Shown piece by piece: positions 35,475-44,790 of a DNA stretch of 64,000 bases (position 1 is its first letter; each line of letters starts with the position of its first letter). Under the pieces are notes generated by a model. The model did no database searches and had not been told where the DNA came from. It was given only the letters and a program-made list of their open reading frames with translations. The position numbers were made by a program, and so were the translations under genes. This stretch comes from Acidobacteriota bacterium (GTDB taxonomy: Bacteria; Acidobacteriota; Terriglobia; Bryobacterales; Bryobacteraceae): the NCBI GenBank assembly GCA_025353165.1, contig JANXRE010000121.1, forward strand, positions 41,667-105,666, given 5' to 3'.

Positions 35475-35502
35475 AAGGCCCGCTCCTTTCGAAGCGGGCC
35501 TT
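35475..35502 (-). terminator. Hairpin downstream of the 35.5-kb secreted-protein gene
   Basis: AAGGCCCGCT at 35475-35484 and AGCGGGCCTT at 35493-35502 form a perfect 10-bp stem with an 8-nt loop, 17 bp past the stop at 35519 on the minus strand. It is not followed by a long T-tract, so it is probably a terminator or a 3'-end-stabilising hairpin. Its sequence is very like the hairpin after the paralogue. Confidence 0.6.
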
Positions 35503-35518
35503 TCGTGGAACTACTGTT

Positions 35519-37099
35519 CTACTGGCAGGTCGGGAACTTGATCGACGCCAGGCGAGTGGCCCAATTTGAAGATCCGGTCGAGTATTCGGTCGCGTACCAG
35601 AATGTGCAGTCATCCACGGGATCGATACTCATGCTGCTGTAGTCGCCCCAGCGGCTGAAGCCGGTCTGCGAGGCGGTGCCATTGAAGATGGTTGCCTCGG
35701 TTTCCATCTTCCCGGCGAGATCGGAAGGAACGCGTCCGGTGTAACGGATTTCCGGGTGTAGGGTCTGGCTGGAAACGCTGTATCCCATCGCCATGTCACC
35801 GAGCTTGTCCTGGGCAATGCTGCCCATCCACCGATAGGTGGTGGTGTTCGGCGAAAACGTGCCTTGCTGAAACACGACGGGAACGGCGTTGGGGCTGCGC
35901 AGTTCATACCACCGCATCCCGAAGCGTTTGGTGGTACCGCTGCCGAGGCTTACGGAATGGGACACGACGAGCGATTCGTACGTGCCGAAGTTGCGATAGG
36001 ACAGCCGGTGCATCAGGAAGTTCCCCAGCGCATCGAGTTTTTGAGTGGTTCCCGATTGCGGCACGGACGTAGAAGATGCCGCCTGCGTGTAATTCGCCAC
36101 TGTGATGGTCGTCGGACCGGTGAAAGTGGTATTGGCGGGTATCGCGAAGTCAACGTGAAACTTGTAAAGCTGCAGAGTGTGCGTTCCCGTCGTGCCCTGA
36201 ATCAGATAGAAGTTGGGCGAACCGGTCGGCGGAGCGGTGGCACCGTCTAGGTCGGACGGCAGCATGCCGTCGATCGCGGTGTTGATGACCTGTTTGCACT
36301 CCATTGTAGCGGCTGCCCCGGCCAGCATCTTGGTTCTGTCCGCGGCGCACGCCATCGGGCCTACGTAACTGCTCCCGCCCGAGAACAGGCGCGAACTGAC
36401 GTAGTAGGCATCCGACCAGACGCCGACCTTGGCATAATCCGGCAACCCGCTGGCGATCGTGAAGGAGTAAAGGTTGTAGCTTCCGGTCGCGTCGCTGCTG
36501 GTGGAAACCGCAAAGCAGTGTTGGTAAGGCGTGCTCACCGTGATGATCTCGACCACCCATCTCTGAGCGGCCTTATCGAACAAAACCACCGGGTCGCTCA
36601 CGTTCCCAAAGGTCCCGCAGCCGCCGGGGAGATTGGCGAAAAGGCCAGAGGGGATGGAAGTCGGACCGGCCACGATCGCGCCCGTAGACTTCAGGAACAC
36701 AGCGTAGTCGGTGTTCACGGTTTCAACAACTTGGGTTGTGCCGACGGAGGCGTTAGTGTCCGAAGGTATGAACTGCACGGTGTACCCCGGGAAACCCGCA
36801 CCGAGCCCGAGCACGTTATTGCCGATAGTGGCCGAAACCATCGGACCGGCCGTTTCCTGGGCAACCGGATCGGCGACGTCCACTTGGGATCCAGCCGAAG
36901 CTTGGCCCGGCAGGAGCGGATGGATATGTTGGCTCACCGGGCCGCCCGCGGAGTGGTGTTGTGCCATTTGCGACATCGGTTCTGAGACGGCGTGACGGCC
37001 CTGTATCACCTCCACGGTTTGGGCGGATGCCGGTAGGCTCGCCATCAGGAACAACGCAGGCGCGGTTAGCGCCAGAAAACTGGTAACGCTTCGATTCAT
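35519..37099 (-). CDS. Secreted protein, paralogue of the 33.5-kb gene
   Basis: 526 residues with an N-terminal signal peptide (LALTAPALFLMASLPASAQ). It shares with the downstream gene the blocks DTNASVGTTQVVETVNTDY, VVLFDKAAQRWVVEI, DYAKVGVWSDAYY, CAADRTKMLAGAA, YKFHVDFAIPANTTFTGP, TQKLDALGNFLMHRLSYR and GFSRWGDYSSMSIDP, including its position and length. It is probably a beta-propeller-type secreted protein of unknown role. The pair looks like an old tandem duplication. Confidence 0.75.
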   Translation of the reverse strand: MNRSVTSFLALTAPALFLMASLPASAQTVEVIQGRHAVSEPMSQMAQHHSAGGPVSQHIHPLLPGQASAGSQVDVADPVAQETAGPMVSATIGNNVLGLGAGFPGYTVQFIPSDTNASVGTTQVVETVNTDYAVFLKSTGAIVAGPTSIPSGLFANLPGGCGTFGNVSDPVVLFDKAAQRWVVEIITVSTPYQHCFAVSTSSDATGSYNLYSFTIASGLPDYAKVGVWSDAYYVSSRLFSGGSSYVGPMACAADRTKMLAGAAATMECKQVINTAIDGMLPSDLDGATAPPTGSPNFYLIQGTTGTHTLQLYKFHVDFAIPANTTFTGPTTITVANYTQAASSTSVPQSGTTQKLDALGNFLMHRLSYRNFGTYESLVVSHSVSLGSGTTKRFGMRWYELRSPNAVPVVFQQGTFSPNTTTYRWMGSIAQDKLGDMAMGYSVSSQTLHPEIRYTGRVPSDLAGKMETEATIFNGTASQTGFSRWGDYSSMSIDPVDDCTFWYATEYSTGSSNWATRLASIKFPTCQ

Positions 37100-37158
37100 A
37101 GAACTCCTTAATGTCTCCTCGCTAGAGGAGCGAAAAGCTTTTCATTGTTGCTTAATTG

Positions 37159-37184
37159 CGGGCCGTTCGGAGCAAACCGGCCCG
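37159..37184 (-). terminator. Weak hairpin between two secreted-protein genes
   Basis: CGGGCCG at 37159-37165 pairs with CGGCCCG at 37178-37184 (7-bp stem, 12-nt loop) about 29 bp past the stop at 37213 on the minus strand. No T-tract follows, so it is only a candidate terminator or 3' hairpin. Confidence 0.3.
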
Positions 37185-37212
37185 GAATGAGAGAAACCGG
37201 TCCGCTAGGCGC

Positions 37213-38577
37213 TTACGGTTCCACGCTGCCGAACGTGTCTTCTTGCACAGCGCCGGGAACCCGCGAGTCCGTCCAGGAAAGCCAGAACTTGCCGGTCGAG
37301 TCCGGGTACATTCCCTGATAATCGCCGTACTGGTTGCCCGAATCGGTGCCGGGTCTGGTTTCATCCGATTGCTTCGTGGAGACCCGTCTATTTTTGCTCC
37401 AGGAAGCGCCGTTGAACGAGGCGCTGTAGTAGCGGTCCGTCTTCACGTTGTTGGGGTCGCGGCGGGTATCGTAGAAACTGACGCCCACTTTGCCCGCGGA
37501 GTTTACCGCAATCGAATGATGGAAATGGTAAGCGTTGGTGGTGTCGTCGTTGACCTTCGCTTGGGCTGACCAGGTGACGCCGCCGTCATCCGATGAACGC
37601 ACGTAGATATTCGTGTTGGCGGTAACCGGATCCTTGTCCGTGTAAGAAATGTAGACGCGGCCGGCATGCAAAGCGCCTGTCGGAGCGCTGGCCGTCATCG
37701 GAAAGGGAACAATGCCGCGGGAGGCCTGTGGCGGAATGGAAACGAAGAAACTGCCCGTCGACAGCAGGTAACTGGTTACGACGTGCGCCGCGCCCCATGT
37801 AGCGCCGCCGTCAGCCGACTTAGCCATGAAGATCTGGCCGCCGGTGTAGTCTTCCCAAGCCGCATACACACTGCCGTCGGGACCGGTGGTGACGTTTACG
37901 CCGATGACGGGATTGCCGGTTGCGATCCTGGCGCTGCGCTTCCAGCCGCCAAACCCGGTGCGAGAGTAAAGCACGTAGGGAGCGTTGCCTGCCCCGTTGT
38001 CGTCATAGCCGATGTATACGCTTCCGAAGTAGGGGCTGGCAGCGGAGTTGTCGACCGTCATCATGTCCCGGTCCGGGAAGGTGCCGGCGATGGTGAGCTT
38101 TGTGGCGGTCCAGGTAGTCTGGCCGGCTTTCTTATAGGCGATGCGCTGATCGCTGCATTCGTACGACATGAAGGCGTCGCCGTGAGTGTTGAATCCCAGC
38201 CAGGTGTCGTAGCAATTGAATCCGGGATTGACGTTGGTCCGCGTAAAGGTGGTGCCTCCGTCAAACGACTCGGCCACCGAGGCCGCGATCGGAGATACCC
38301 CGAGGTCGTTCACGCTATACAGCAGGTGCAGCGGATTGGTGGGGTCGACAGCGACGCTGGTCTCGCTTTGAGCCCCCGCCGCGTTGGTGATGTTTACGTT
38401 AGTACCAGTCGTGATGGCCGGGCCCCAGACATTCGACTCGGGGCGTGATTGATAACTTCGCAGCGGGATCGTGTTGTTCGGTCCCGGGCTGGCGTCTTGC
38501 GCAAAGGAGCTGACGTTGGTGACGGCCAGCATTCCGGCTGCGAGCGTGATGGAGCGGTATAAAGCTCTGGTTTTCAT
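37213..38577 (-). CDS. Secreted BNR/Asp-box-repeat protein (sialidase-like propeller)
   Basis: 454 residues from ATG 38577, giving a signal peptide (LYRSITLAAGMLAVTNVSSFAQ); an in-frame ATG at 38607 is the alternative. Asp-box-type repeats are clear: SFDGGTTFTR, SADGGATWGAAHV and SSDDGGVTWSAQ. VYIGYDDNG-like strands complete a six-bladed-propeller pattern. Such proteins range from sialidases to non-catalytic surface or binding proteins. Catalytic residues of sialidases are not evident, so I call only the fold. It follows the secreted paralogues in the same orientation. Confidence 0.75.
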   Translation of the reverse strand: MKTRALYRSITLAAGMLAVTNVSSFAQDASPGPNNTIPLRSYQSRPESNVWGPAITTGTNVNITNAAGAQSETSVAVDPTNPLHLLYSVNDLGVSPIAASVAESFDGGTTFTRTNVNPGFNCYDTWLGFNTHGDAFMSYECSDQRIAYKKAGQTTWTATKLTIAGTFPDRDMMTVDNSAASPYFGSVYIGYDDNGAGNAPYVLYSRTGFGGWKRSARIATGNPVIGVNVTTGPDGSVYAAWEDYTGGQIFMAKSADGGATWGAAHVVTSYLLSTGSFFVSIPPQASRGIVPFPMTASAPTGALHAGRVYISYTDKDPVTANTNIYVRSSDDGGVTWSAQAKVNDDTTNAYHFHHSIAVNSAGKVGVSFYDTRRDPNNVKTDRYYSASFNGASWSKNRRVSTKQSDETRPGTDSGNQYGDYQGMYPDSTGKFWLSWTDSRVPGAVQEDTFGSVEP

Positions 38578-38725
38578 TTTTGATGTGGTTCCTGTCTCTT
38601 GGTTCATTCCAGATGCCTGCCACGAACGTTTTTTGCAGGCCTCCCATCTTACCTTGATTCCGCGATTTCGCGCGGGGGACGGCTTGGAACCAGACAAGAA
38701 GACCCGCTGATTATAGAGCCGGCGG

Positions 38726-39724
38726 TTAGTGATCGCGGTCCGTCACCAGTTCGGTGACGGCCAGCAGGGCTTTCTGATAGGCCGTTTCGGGAAACGTCGA
38801 GATCAGGGCGCGCGCCTTGTCGGTGAAGGACTGGGCGCGGTCCATGGCCCGTTCCACGCCTTTGTGGCGGTTTAGAAGCTTGCGGATTTCCATGAACGGC
38901 ACGGTTTCGTAATTGCCGTCCGACAGAACCGTTTCAATCAAAGCGCGTTCCTCGGGCGAGGCGTTCTGCAGCGCATAGATCAGCGGCAGCGTGACTTTGC
39001 CTTCGCGCAGGTCGTTGCCGACCGGCTTACCCAGAATCTTCTCGGCCGAGGTGAAGTCGAGCACATCGTCCACCAACTGGAACGCCATGCCGAGATTCCA
39101 CGCGAATTCGCCGAGCCGCGTTTCGGTCTCATCGCTGGCCCCGGCGACAAAACTCCCGAGCCGCGCGCAGGCCGAAAACAGGGCGGCTGTCTTCCGGTCC
39201 ACCAACTCCATGTAATCAGCTTCGGAAACATCCCCCTTGCCGATTCGCTCCAGCTGCAGCAACTCGCCCTCGACCATGGCCTGCGTGAGCCCGATCAACA
39301 GATCGAGCACATGAAAATTCCGTTCCCGCAAAGCCACCTGAAAGGCCTGCATGTACAGCCAGTCCCCGGCAAGCACGGAGGTCTGATTGCCCCAGACCAC
39401 GTTGGTGGATGGGCGGCCGCGCCGCGTCTTGGCGATGTCGATGACATCGTCGTGGACCAGAGTCGCCGTGTGGATCAGTTCCACCACGGCGGCCAGCCGG
39501 ATGACGCCGTCGGTGGCCGGGCCTACCAGCCGCGCGGACAGTAGGACGAGCATGGGGCGAAGCCGCTTGCCGCCTCCGGCCTGCAGGTACTGGCCGATGG
39601 TGGTAACGGCTTCCACGCTCGCGACCGACTCCAGGCTGATCTCGCGTTCGACCTTCGCAAGGTCGTCGCGGACCAGGTCCAGAATCTCGCGAATTGTCAA
39701 AGATTGACCCGTCTTGCTGAGCAT
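38726..39724 (-). CDS. Polyprenyl diphosphate synthase (IspB/octaprenyl type)
   Basis: 332 residues, helical, with both Asp-rich motifs: LVHDDVIDIAKTRRGRPS (first DDxxD) and QLVDDVLDFT (second). GGGKRLRPMLVLLSARL near the start binds the isoprenyl pyrophosphate, and VWGNQTSVLAGDWLYMQAF is also typical. It elongates farnesyl or geranyl diphosphate for a respiratory quinone side chain. The chain length is not readable from the sequence. Confidence 0.92.
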   Translation of the reverse strand: MLSKTGQSLTIREILDLVRDDLAKVEREISLESVASVEAVTTIGQYLQAGGGKRLRPMLVLLSARLVGPATDGVIRLAAVVELIHTATLVHDDVIDIAKTRRGRPSTNVVWGNQTSVLAGDWLYMQAFQVALRERNFHVLDLLIGLTQAMVEGELLQLERIGKGDVSEADYMELVDRKTAALFSACARLGSFVAGASDETETRLGEFAWNLGMAFQLVDDVLDFTSAEKILGKPVGNDLREGKVTLPLIYALQNASPEERALIETVLSDGNYETVPFMEIRKLLNRHKGVERAMDRAQSFTDKARALISTFPETAYQKALLAVTELVTDRDH

Positions 39725-39738
39725 TCGAATTCTTCAGT

Positions 39739-40539
39739 TTAGCCGTTGACGGAACGGCCCTGCAAACAGAGCCTCTCGAAATTGGCGGTTGTCTGCCGCG
39801 CGATCTCCTCCGGCGTGACGCCTCTCAGCTCGGCCAGCCTGGCGGCGGTGTGGACAACGAAGGCTGGTTCGTTGCGCTTCCCGCGCTTCGGGACGGGCGC
39901 CAGGTACGGAGCATCCGTCTCAACGAGAATCCGGTCGGCGGGGGCTTCGACCGCCGCCTGGCGTATCTCCGCGGCCTTCGGAAACGTCACGATTCCGCCG
40001 AAGCTCAGGTAAAATCCCATGTCCAGCGAGCGCCGCGCCTGCTCCGGCCCTCCCGAGAAGCAATGCATGATGCCGGCGATTCCATGCGGCGCCCAATGCT
40101 CCGCGAGCAGCGCGAAGGTGTCGTCCCAAGCCTCGCGGGTGTGGATCGCAACGGGCTTGCCCGCTTCCTTCGCGATCGCCAGTTGCGCGACGAACACGGC
40201 CTGCTGCCGGTCGCGCGGCGCAAAATCGTAATGGTAGTCGAGGCCGATCTCGCCCAACGCGATCGCCTTCGGGTGGCGCAGCAATTCACGCACGCGATTC
40301 AGATCGGCGCCGCTCGCTTTCGCGGCGTCGTGCGGATGAATCCCCGCTGTGGCGTAGATCGCGGGATAGCGATCGGCGAGCCGCATTCCCGCTTCCAGGT
40401 CCGGCGGACCCTCGCCGGTGCCGATCGCGACCATGCGGGTCACGCCGGCGTCCACGGCCCGCAGGATGGCGTCCTCGCGGTCGGCGTCGAACTCCTTGCT
40501 GTCCAGGTGGCAGTGGGAATCGACGAGCGCTTCACTCAC
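39739..40539 (-). CDS. TatD-family metal-dependent hydrolase
   Basis: 266 residues from the GTG at 40539, overlapping the metG stop (GTGA). A longer reading upstream is only the metG shadow. The metal-binding set is present: DSHCHLD at the start, a Glu in LGEIGLDYHYDFAP, His in VAIHTREAWDD, and HCFSGGPEQAR, ending with LVETDAPYLAP. TatD proteins are 3'-5' DNA/RNA exonucleases or deoxyribonucleases. It is last in larC-metG-tatD. Confidence 0.92.
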   Translation of the reverse strand: MSEALVDSHCHLDSKEFDADREDAILRAVDAGVTRMVAIGTGEGPPDLEAGMRLADRYPAIYATAGIHPHDAAKASGADLNRVRELLRHPKAIALGEIGLDYHYDFAPRDRQQAVFVAQLAIAKEAGKPVAIHTREAWDDTFALLAEHWAPHGIAGIMHCFSGGPEQARRSLDMGFYLSFGGIVTFPKAAEIRQAAVEAPADRILVETDAPYLAPVPKRGKRNEPAFVVHTAARLAELRGVTPEEIARQTTANFERLCLQGRSVNG

Positions 40540-42485
40540 TTCAACCGCGCCCCCGCCGGCACATCCTCTAGGAACCCGGCCAGCACCGGAGCGCCGCCTT
40601 CGAGCGAAGCAGCCACGATCATCCCGTTGGATTCGATGCCGCGCAGCTTGCGAGGCTGCAAATTCGCGACGATCGCGACCCTGCGCCCGATCAACTGTTC
40701 CGGTTTGTAGGCGAGCGCGATGCCGGCTACGATGCTGCGGGGCTGCGCTTCTCCGATATCGACGTGCAGGTGAAGCAGCTTGTCGGCGCCCTTCACGGGA
40801 GCCGCGGATTTCACGATGCCGACCCGCAGATCCACCTTGCTGAAATCGTCGATCGTGATCGGCGCGGCGATTGGGGAGACGCCGGGCGCCGCTTCGCTCT
40901 CCGGCATGCGCCCGAGCAATGCATTCTGACGCGCCAGTTCTTTCTCTTCGCCCTCGCGCATTTGCGGTATTACGACCTTCGCATCCAGCCGCGGGAACAC
41001 CGCGGCCGTTTCGCCGAGCGCCTGCCCACCTTTGAGGTGTCCCCAATGCAGGCCGGCCAAGCGCGCATCCGCGACAGGCGTGTCGAATCCGAGCTGCTTC
41101 CAAATCTTGCCCGCCGATTCCGGGATTACCGGATGCAGCAGGGCCGTGACGATGCGCAGCACCTCGGCGGCGGAGTACAACGTCGCGTCGAGCAACTTCG
41201 ACGCCTCGGGATCTCCGGACTTGGCGAGTACCCAGGGCTGCCGTTCCACGATGTACTTGTCGACTGTAGAGATCAGGCTCCAGATGGCATCCAGCGCGCG
41301 GGAGAACTCAAAACGGTCGTAAGCCTCCAGCGCAATCATCACCGTTTGCCTTGCGGCTTCGGCGATGTGAGAATCGCCGTCGGACTGGGGAACCGCGCCG
41401 TTGCGGTATTGCTTGATCATCGCGAAGGTGCGGCTGGCGAGATTGCCCAGACCGTTGGCGAGATCCGAATTGTAGCGCTGCACCAGCGCGTCGTAGCTGA
41501 AGTTCCCGTCCTGTCCGAATACGATCTCGCGCAACAGAAAGTACCGCAGCGCGTCCATGCCGATCGCTTGCGCGATGGGGCGCGGGCGCACGATGTTGCC
41601 GCGCGATTTGCTCATCTTGTCGTGCTCGAACAGCAGCCACCCGTGCGCGAACACTTGCTTGGGCAGCGGCAGCCCCGCGGCCATCAGGAACGCCGGCCAG
41701 AAGATGGCGTGGAAGCGCACGATTTCCTTGCCGACCAGGTGCAGGTCGGCGGGCCACAGGCCGCGCTCCTGCCATTCGGGACCGCCGGCTCCCGTCAGGT
41801 ACGCGATCAGCGCATCGAACCAGACATAAAATACGTGCGGCTCCTCGCCGGGAACCGGGATGCCCCACTGAATCGTCGTGCGGGTAATCGAGAGATCCCT
41901 CAGGCCGCCACGGACGAACCGGATCACCTCGTTTCTCCTGGTGTCGGGTTGAATAAAGAGCGGCTCGCGTTCGTACAGTTCGAGCAGCTTGTCTTGGAAC
42001 TCCGACAGCTTGAAGAAGAAGTTCTCTTCGGTCACGGTTTCGGTCGGACGTCCGCACTCGGGGCAGTTATCGCCCGGCTTGGCGTCGTTCACGTACAGGT
42101 TGTCGAAGACGCAGTACTGCCCAGTGTAGGTGCCCTTGTACACGTAGCCGTTGTCCCGGCAGCGTTGAAACAGCCACTGCACGGTTCGCGCGTGACGCGG
42201 GTCCGAGGTGCGGACGAATTCGTCTCCGGCGATTCCCAGCTCATCCCAGTGCATCCGGAATTCCTGGGCCATCATGGTCGAGAACTCCAACGGAGTCTTC
42301 CCGACCTTACTCGCGGAACGTTCGACATTCACCCCGTGCTCGTCGGCGCCCGTGGTGAGCGCCGAATCATAACCCTGCATGCGCTTCAACCGGCGAATCG
42401 TGTCGCAGGCGATGGTCGTGTAGGTGTGTCCGATGTGCGGCGCGCCGTTGGTGTAATAGATCGGAGTGGTGAGGTAATATTTCAT
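40536..42485 (-). CDS. metG: Methionyl-tRNA synthetase
   Basis: 649 residues, the class with a C-terminal tRNA-binding domain. HIGH is at residues 17-20 in GAPHIGHTYTT and KMSKS in HDKMSKSRGN. The zinc-type knuckle begins with CPECG in GDNCPECGRPTE. The final 110 residues are the OB-fold EMAP/Trbp-like domain (DFSKVDLRVGIVKSAAPVKG). It charges tRNA-Met and initiator tRNA. It overlaps larC upstream (ATGA) and tatD downstream (GTGA). Confidence 0.96.
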   Translation of the reverse strand: MKYYLTTPIYYTNGAPHIGHTYTTIACDTIRRLKRMQGYDSALTTGADEHGVNVERSASKVGKTPLEFSTMMAQEFRMHWDELGIAGDEFVRTSDPRHARTVQWLFQRCRDNGYVYKGTYTGQYCVFDNLYVNDAKPGDNCPECGRPTETVTEENFFFKLSEFQDKLLELYEREPLFIQPDTRRNEVIRFVRGGLRDLSITRTTIQWGIPVPGEEPHVFYVWFDALIAYLTGAGGPEWQERGLWPADLHLVGKEIVRFHAIFWPAFLMAAGLPLPKQVFAHGWLLFEHDKMSKSRGNIVRPRPIAQAIGMDALRYFLLREIVFGQDGNFSYDALVQRYNSDLANGLGNLASRTFAMIKQYRNGAVPQSDGDSHIAEAARQTVMIALEAYDRFEFSRALDAIWSLISTVDKYIVERQPWVLAKSGDPEASKLLDATLYSAAEVLRIVTALLHPVIPESAGKIWKQLGFDTPVADARLAGLHWGHLKGGQALGETAAVFPRLDAKVVIPQMREGEEKELARQNALLGRMPESEAAPGVSPIAAPITIDDFSKVDLRVGIVKSAAPVKGADKLLHLHVDIGEAQPRSIVAGIALAYKPEQLIGRRVAIVANLQPRKLRGIESNGMIVAASLEGGAPVLAGFLEDVPAGARLK

Positions 42486-43636
42486 TCGGCCTGTTTCCAG
42501 TATGCAAGATTGGCGTCGACCAGCACTTGCTTGAGCGGCTTTCCGGTGGCCTCGGCGAGCTTCTTGCAGTCCTCGAACTCCGGCGCGAATCCGCCATCCG
42601 TCACCTTCACGCGCACTTTTCCGTAGCCCGTTTCCACTTCGATGATTCGCCGCGCCTGGACGCGCCGTTCCGCCTGGTAGAGGCGCAGTCCGAACGTCGT
42701 GGTTTCGGCGAACATCAGCGCGGCGAGGGTTTCCTGGTCCTCGAGCCTCGCGATCACGGAAAGGAGCGCGCCGGGACGATTCTTCTTCATCTGCACCGCC
42801 GAGAGCGTCACGTCCAACGCGCCCGCCGCGAGCAGCCGACCCATGGCATGGCCGAGCAACTCCGGCGTGCAGTCGTCGATGTTTGCCTCGATCACGGAAA
42901 CGGTGGTGCTCTCGGAGGCCGCGCTCGATTCGCCGATGAGCACGCGCAGAACGTTCGCGTGCTCGGTGAGATCCCGGTCGCCAGCGCCGTAACCCGCCTT
43001 CACGATCCGCATCGGCGGCATCGCTCCAAAACCGGACGCAAGAGTGGTGGCGATGGCAGCGCCCGTTGGCGTGGTTAATTCTATCGCGGGCCCTCGCGAG
43101 TACACCGGCCGTCCTTCGAGCAGCGCCGCGGTCGCCGGCGCGGGGACGGGCAAAATGCCGTGTTCGGTGTTAACCGTGCCGCTGCCGGTGTTGATGGCGG
43201 AGCAGCGAATCTCAGTCACGCCGAGCAATTCGAAACCCAGGCAGGCGCCCACGATGTCGCAGATCGAATCGGCCGCGCCGACCTCGTGAAAGTGCACTTT
43301 CTCGATGGCGATGCCGTGGACGCGGGCTTCGGCCTCGCCAAGGCGCTGGAAAACGGCCGCGGCTTTCGCCTTTGCCGCCTCCGGGATTTCCGCCTGTCCG
43401 ATCATTTCCAGGATGTGCGGCAGATGGCGGTGTTTTTTCTGCTCGCCGCCGAGGACCCGGAACTTGGTCGCGGCGATCCCCCGGCGCTTCGTCTTCTCAG
43501 CCTCGAACGTAGCGCCGGTTCCGAGTGAGGCGAGCCCGGCGAATAACGCCTGTTGGCCGGCTCCGGCGTCCAGCAGCGCGCCGACCGTCATATCGCCGCT
43601 GATTCCACTGAAGGCGTCGAGATAGCAGATTCGCAT
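42482..43636 (-). CDS. larC: Nickel-pincer cofactor biosynthesis protein LarC
   Basis: 384 residues from the ATG at 43636; the open frame extends upstream but that is not protein-like. The N-terminus ICYLDAFSGISGDMTVGALLDAG is the LarC signature, followed by HFHEVGAADSICDIVGACLG and the Gly-rich TPTGAAIATTLASGFG. The C-terminus has VSVIEANIDDCTPELLGHAMGRL. LarC inserts nickel into the cofactor used by lactate racemase (LarA). In some bacteria larC is split by a programmed frameshift; here it is one frame. larA, larB and larE are not in the window. Confidence 0.88.
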   Translation of the reverse strand: MRICYLDAFSGISGDMTVGALLDAGAGQQALFAGLASLGTGATFEAEKTKRRGIAATKFRVLGGEQKKHRHLPHILEMIGQAEIPEAAKAKAAAVFQRLGEAEARVHGIAIEKVHFHEVGAADSICDIVGACLGFELLGVTEIRCSAINTGSGTVNTEHGILPVPAPATAALLEGRPVYSRGPAIELTTPTGAAIATTLASGFGAMPPMRIVKAGYGAGDRDLTEHANVLRVLIGESSAASESTTVSVIEANIDDCTPELLGHAMGRLLAAGALDVTLSAVQMKKNRPGALLSVIARLEDQETLAALMFAETTTFGLRLYQAERRVQARRIIEVETGYGKVRVKVTDGGFAPEFEDCKKLAEATGKPLKQVLVDANLAYWKQAE

Positions 43637-43724
43637 GAACCTACCATTGTCGCCCCTGGCCGCACGGGGTTGCATCCAACTTGTTACAAACGCTATCCTT
43701 CGGATACACCCACATTGGAGACAT

Positions 43725-44252
43725 ATGCGATTGCTAACCAGGGCATTACCCGTAATTACATTGACGTTTTTCAGCGTTGCCGCGTTCGCGCAAGGCAACG
43801 GATACATCCAGGCGAAGGTGGATCCGGGACGCGCCGGAGTGTTCGTCGATGGTAAGTACGTCGGCCCCGCGGCCAATTTTAAGATTGCGCGGAAGTACGC
43901 TGTTGCCGCTGGCGAGCACGAGATCAAGCTGGTGGAACCGCGCTACGAAGAGAGCACGGCCAAGGTCACGGTGGCGGCGGGCAAGACATCCGTCATCTCG
44001 GCAAAGATGAAAGCGCTGCCGCTGATCAAGCCGCCCTACGGCAGGCTGCGGACCATGGCGCCCGACAAGTTCGCGGCGGTCTATATAAACGACCACTTCT
44101 ACGGCCACGCGGGCGAATTCAATAATCCGATGCAGGGCCTGTTGCTCCCGCCGGGAGAATACGCAGTTCGCATCGTTCCGGCGAGCGGTGCTCCCCACGA
44201 AGAGAAAGTCAAAATCGAAGCCGACAAAACAGTTATCGTTCGCGAGAAGTAG
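43725..44252 (+). CDS. PEGA-domain secreted protein
   Basis: 175 residues from the ATG at 43725, preceded by GGAG at an appropriate distance. A signal peptide (LLTRALPVITLTFFSVAAFA) precedes a PEGA-type beta domain (VDPGRAGVFVDGKYVGPA, GEHEIKLVEPRYEES) and a second repeat-like part with FAAVYINDHFYGHAGE and LLPPGEYAVRIVPASG. PEGA domains are surface or envelope beta modules of unknown binding role. The 3' end overlaps the convergent frameshifted gene by 20 bp. Confidence 0.8.
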   Translation: MRLLTRALPVITLTFFSVAAFAQGNGYIQAKVDPGRAGVFVDGKYVGPAANFKIARKYAVAAGEHEIKLVEPRYEESTAKVTVAAGKTSVISAKMKALPLIKPPYGRLRTMAPDKFAAVYINDHFYGHAGEFNNPMQGLLLPPGEYAVRIVPASGAPHEEKVKIEADKTVIVREK

Positions 44253-44740
44253 TCATCGCGGTTTCACGCGGACGGTGAATTTCGTCGTCTTCACCGGGTA
44301 CCAGTGGAAGCGCATTTTCTCGGTTGGGACCGCGGCTCAGCTGGATCTCCTTCGCGCTGATCGCGATCGCGCGGGTTCGGCCCGCATTTCGGAAGGAGGC
44401 GTTGGCGGTGGATCCGTCCATCCCCACCGCATCCAGCCGGTAGGTTGTCGTCCGGTTCAGCGATACCGCGAAGCAGTGATTGATGGAAGGTTTTAGGTCC
44501 TCGCCACGGGGCGTGACGCGCACGGAAGCGGCGTTTTGGACCGAGTAGCAGATCAAGGCGCGGTCTCCCTTAGGAAATCGCTCCCGAAGCCGTGGGAACT
44601 CGACGATGCTTGACGCCGGCGCCCTCGGCCGGACGATCCGACGGAACTTGCGCACGAGGCCGCTTGGGATCGGCGACCCAAATGAGATAGGCGAACACGA
44701 TCGCGGCCGCGACCAGAAGGTGAAATGGAAACCGCCGCAT
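44233..44740 (-). pseudogene. Anchored/exported protein gene with a frame break
   Basis: From the ATG at 44740 the frame gives an N-terminal membrane segment (MRRFPFHLLVAAAIVFAYL, then IWVADPKRP) but ends after about 56 codons. A second frame, open from GTG 44655 to 44233, carries the folded part: RERFPKGDRALICYSVQNAAS, INHCFAVSLNRTTTYRLDAVG. These match halves of one acidobacterial family of anchored proteins with a Cys-containing Ig-like domain, as I recall it. A frameshift at about 44625-44680 separates them. The alternative is an intact unanchored gene starting at 44655. Confidence 0.5.
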
Positions 44741-44790
44741 GGAAGTCTCTCATTATGGATTAGAGTCCGGAGGTCTCCGGAAGTCCCTGC

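Noticed and set aside
40764..42626. 620-codon plus-strand open frame across metG
   Set aside because: Antisense shadow of methionyl-tRNA synthetase; no domain and unusual composition.
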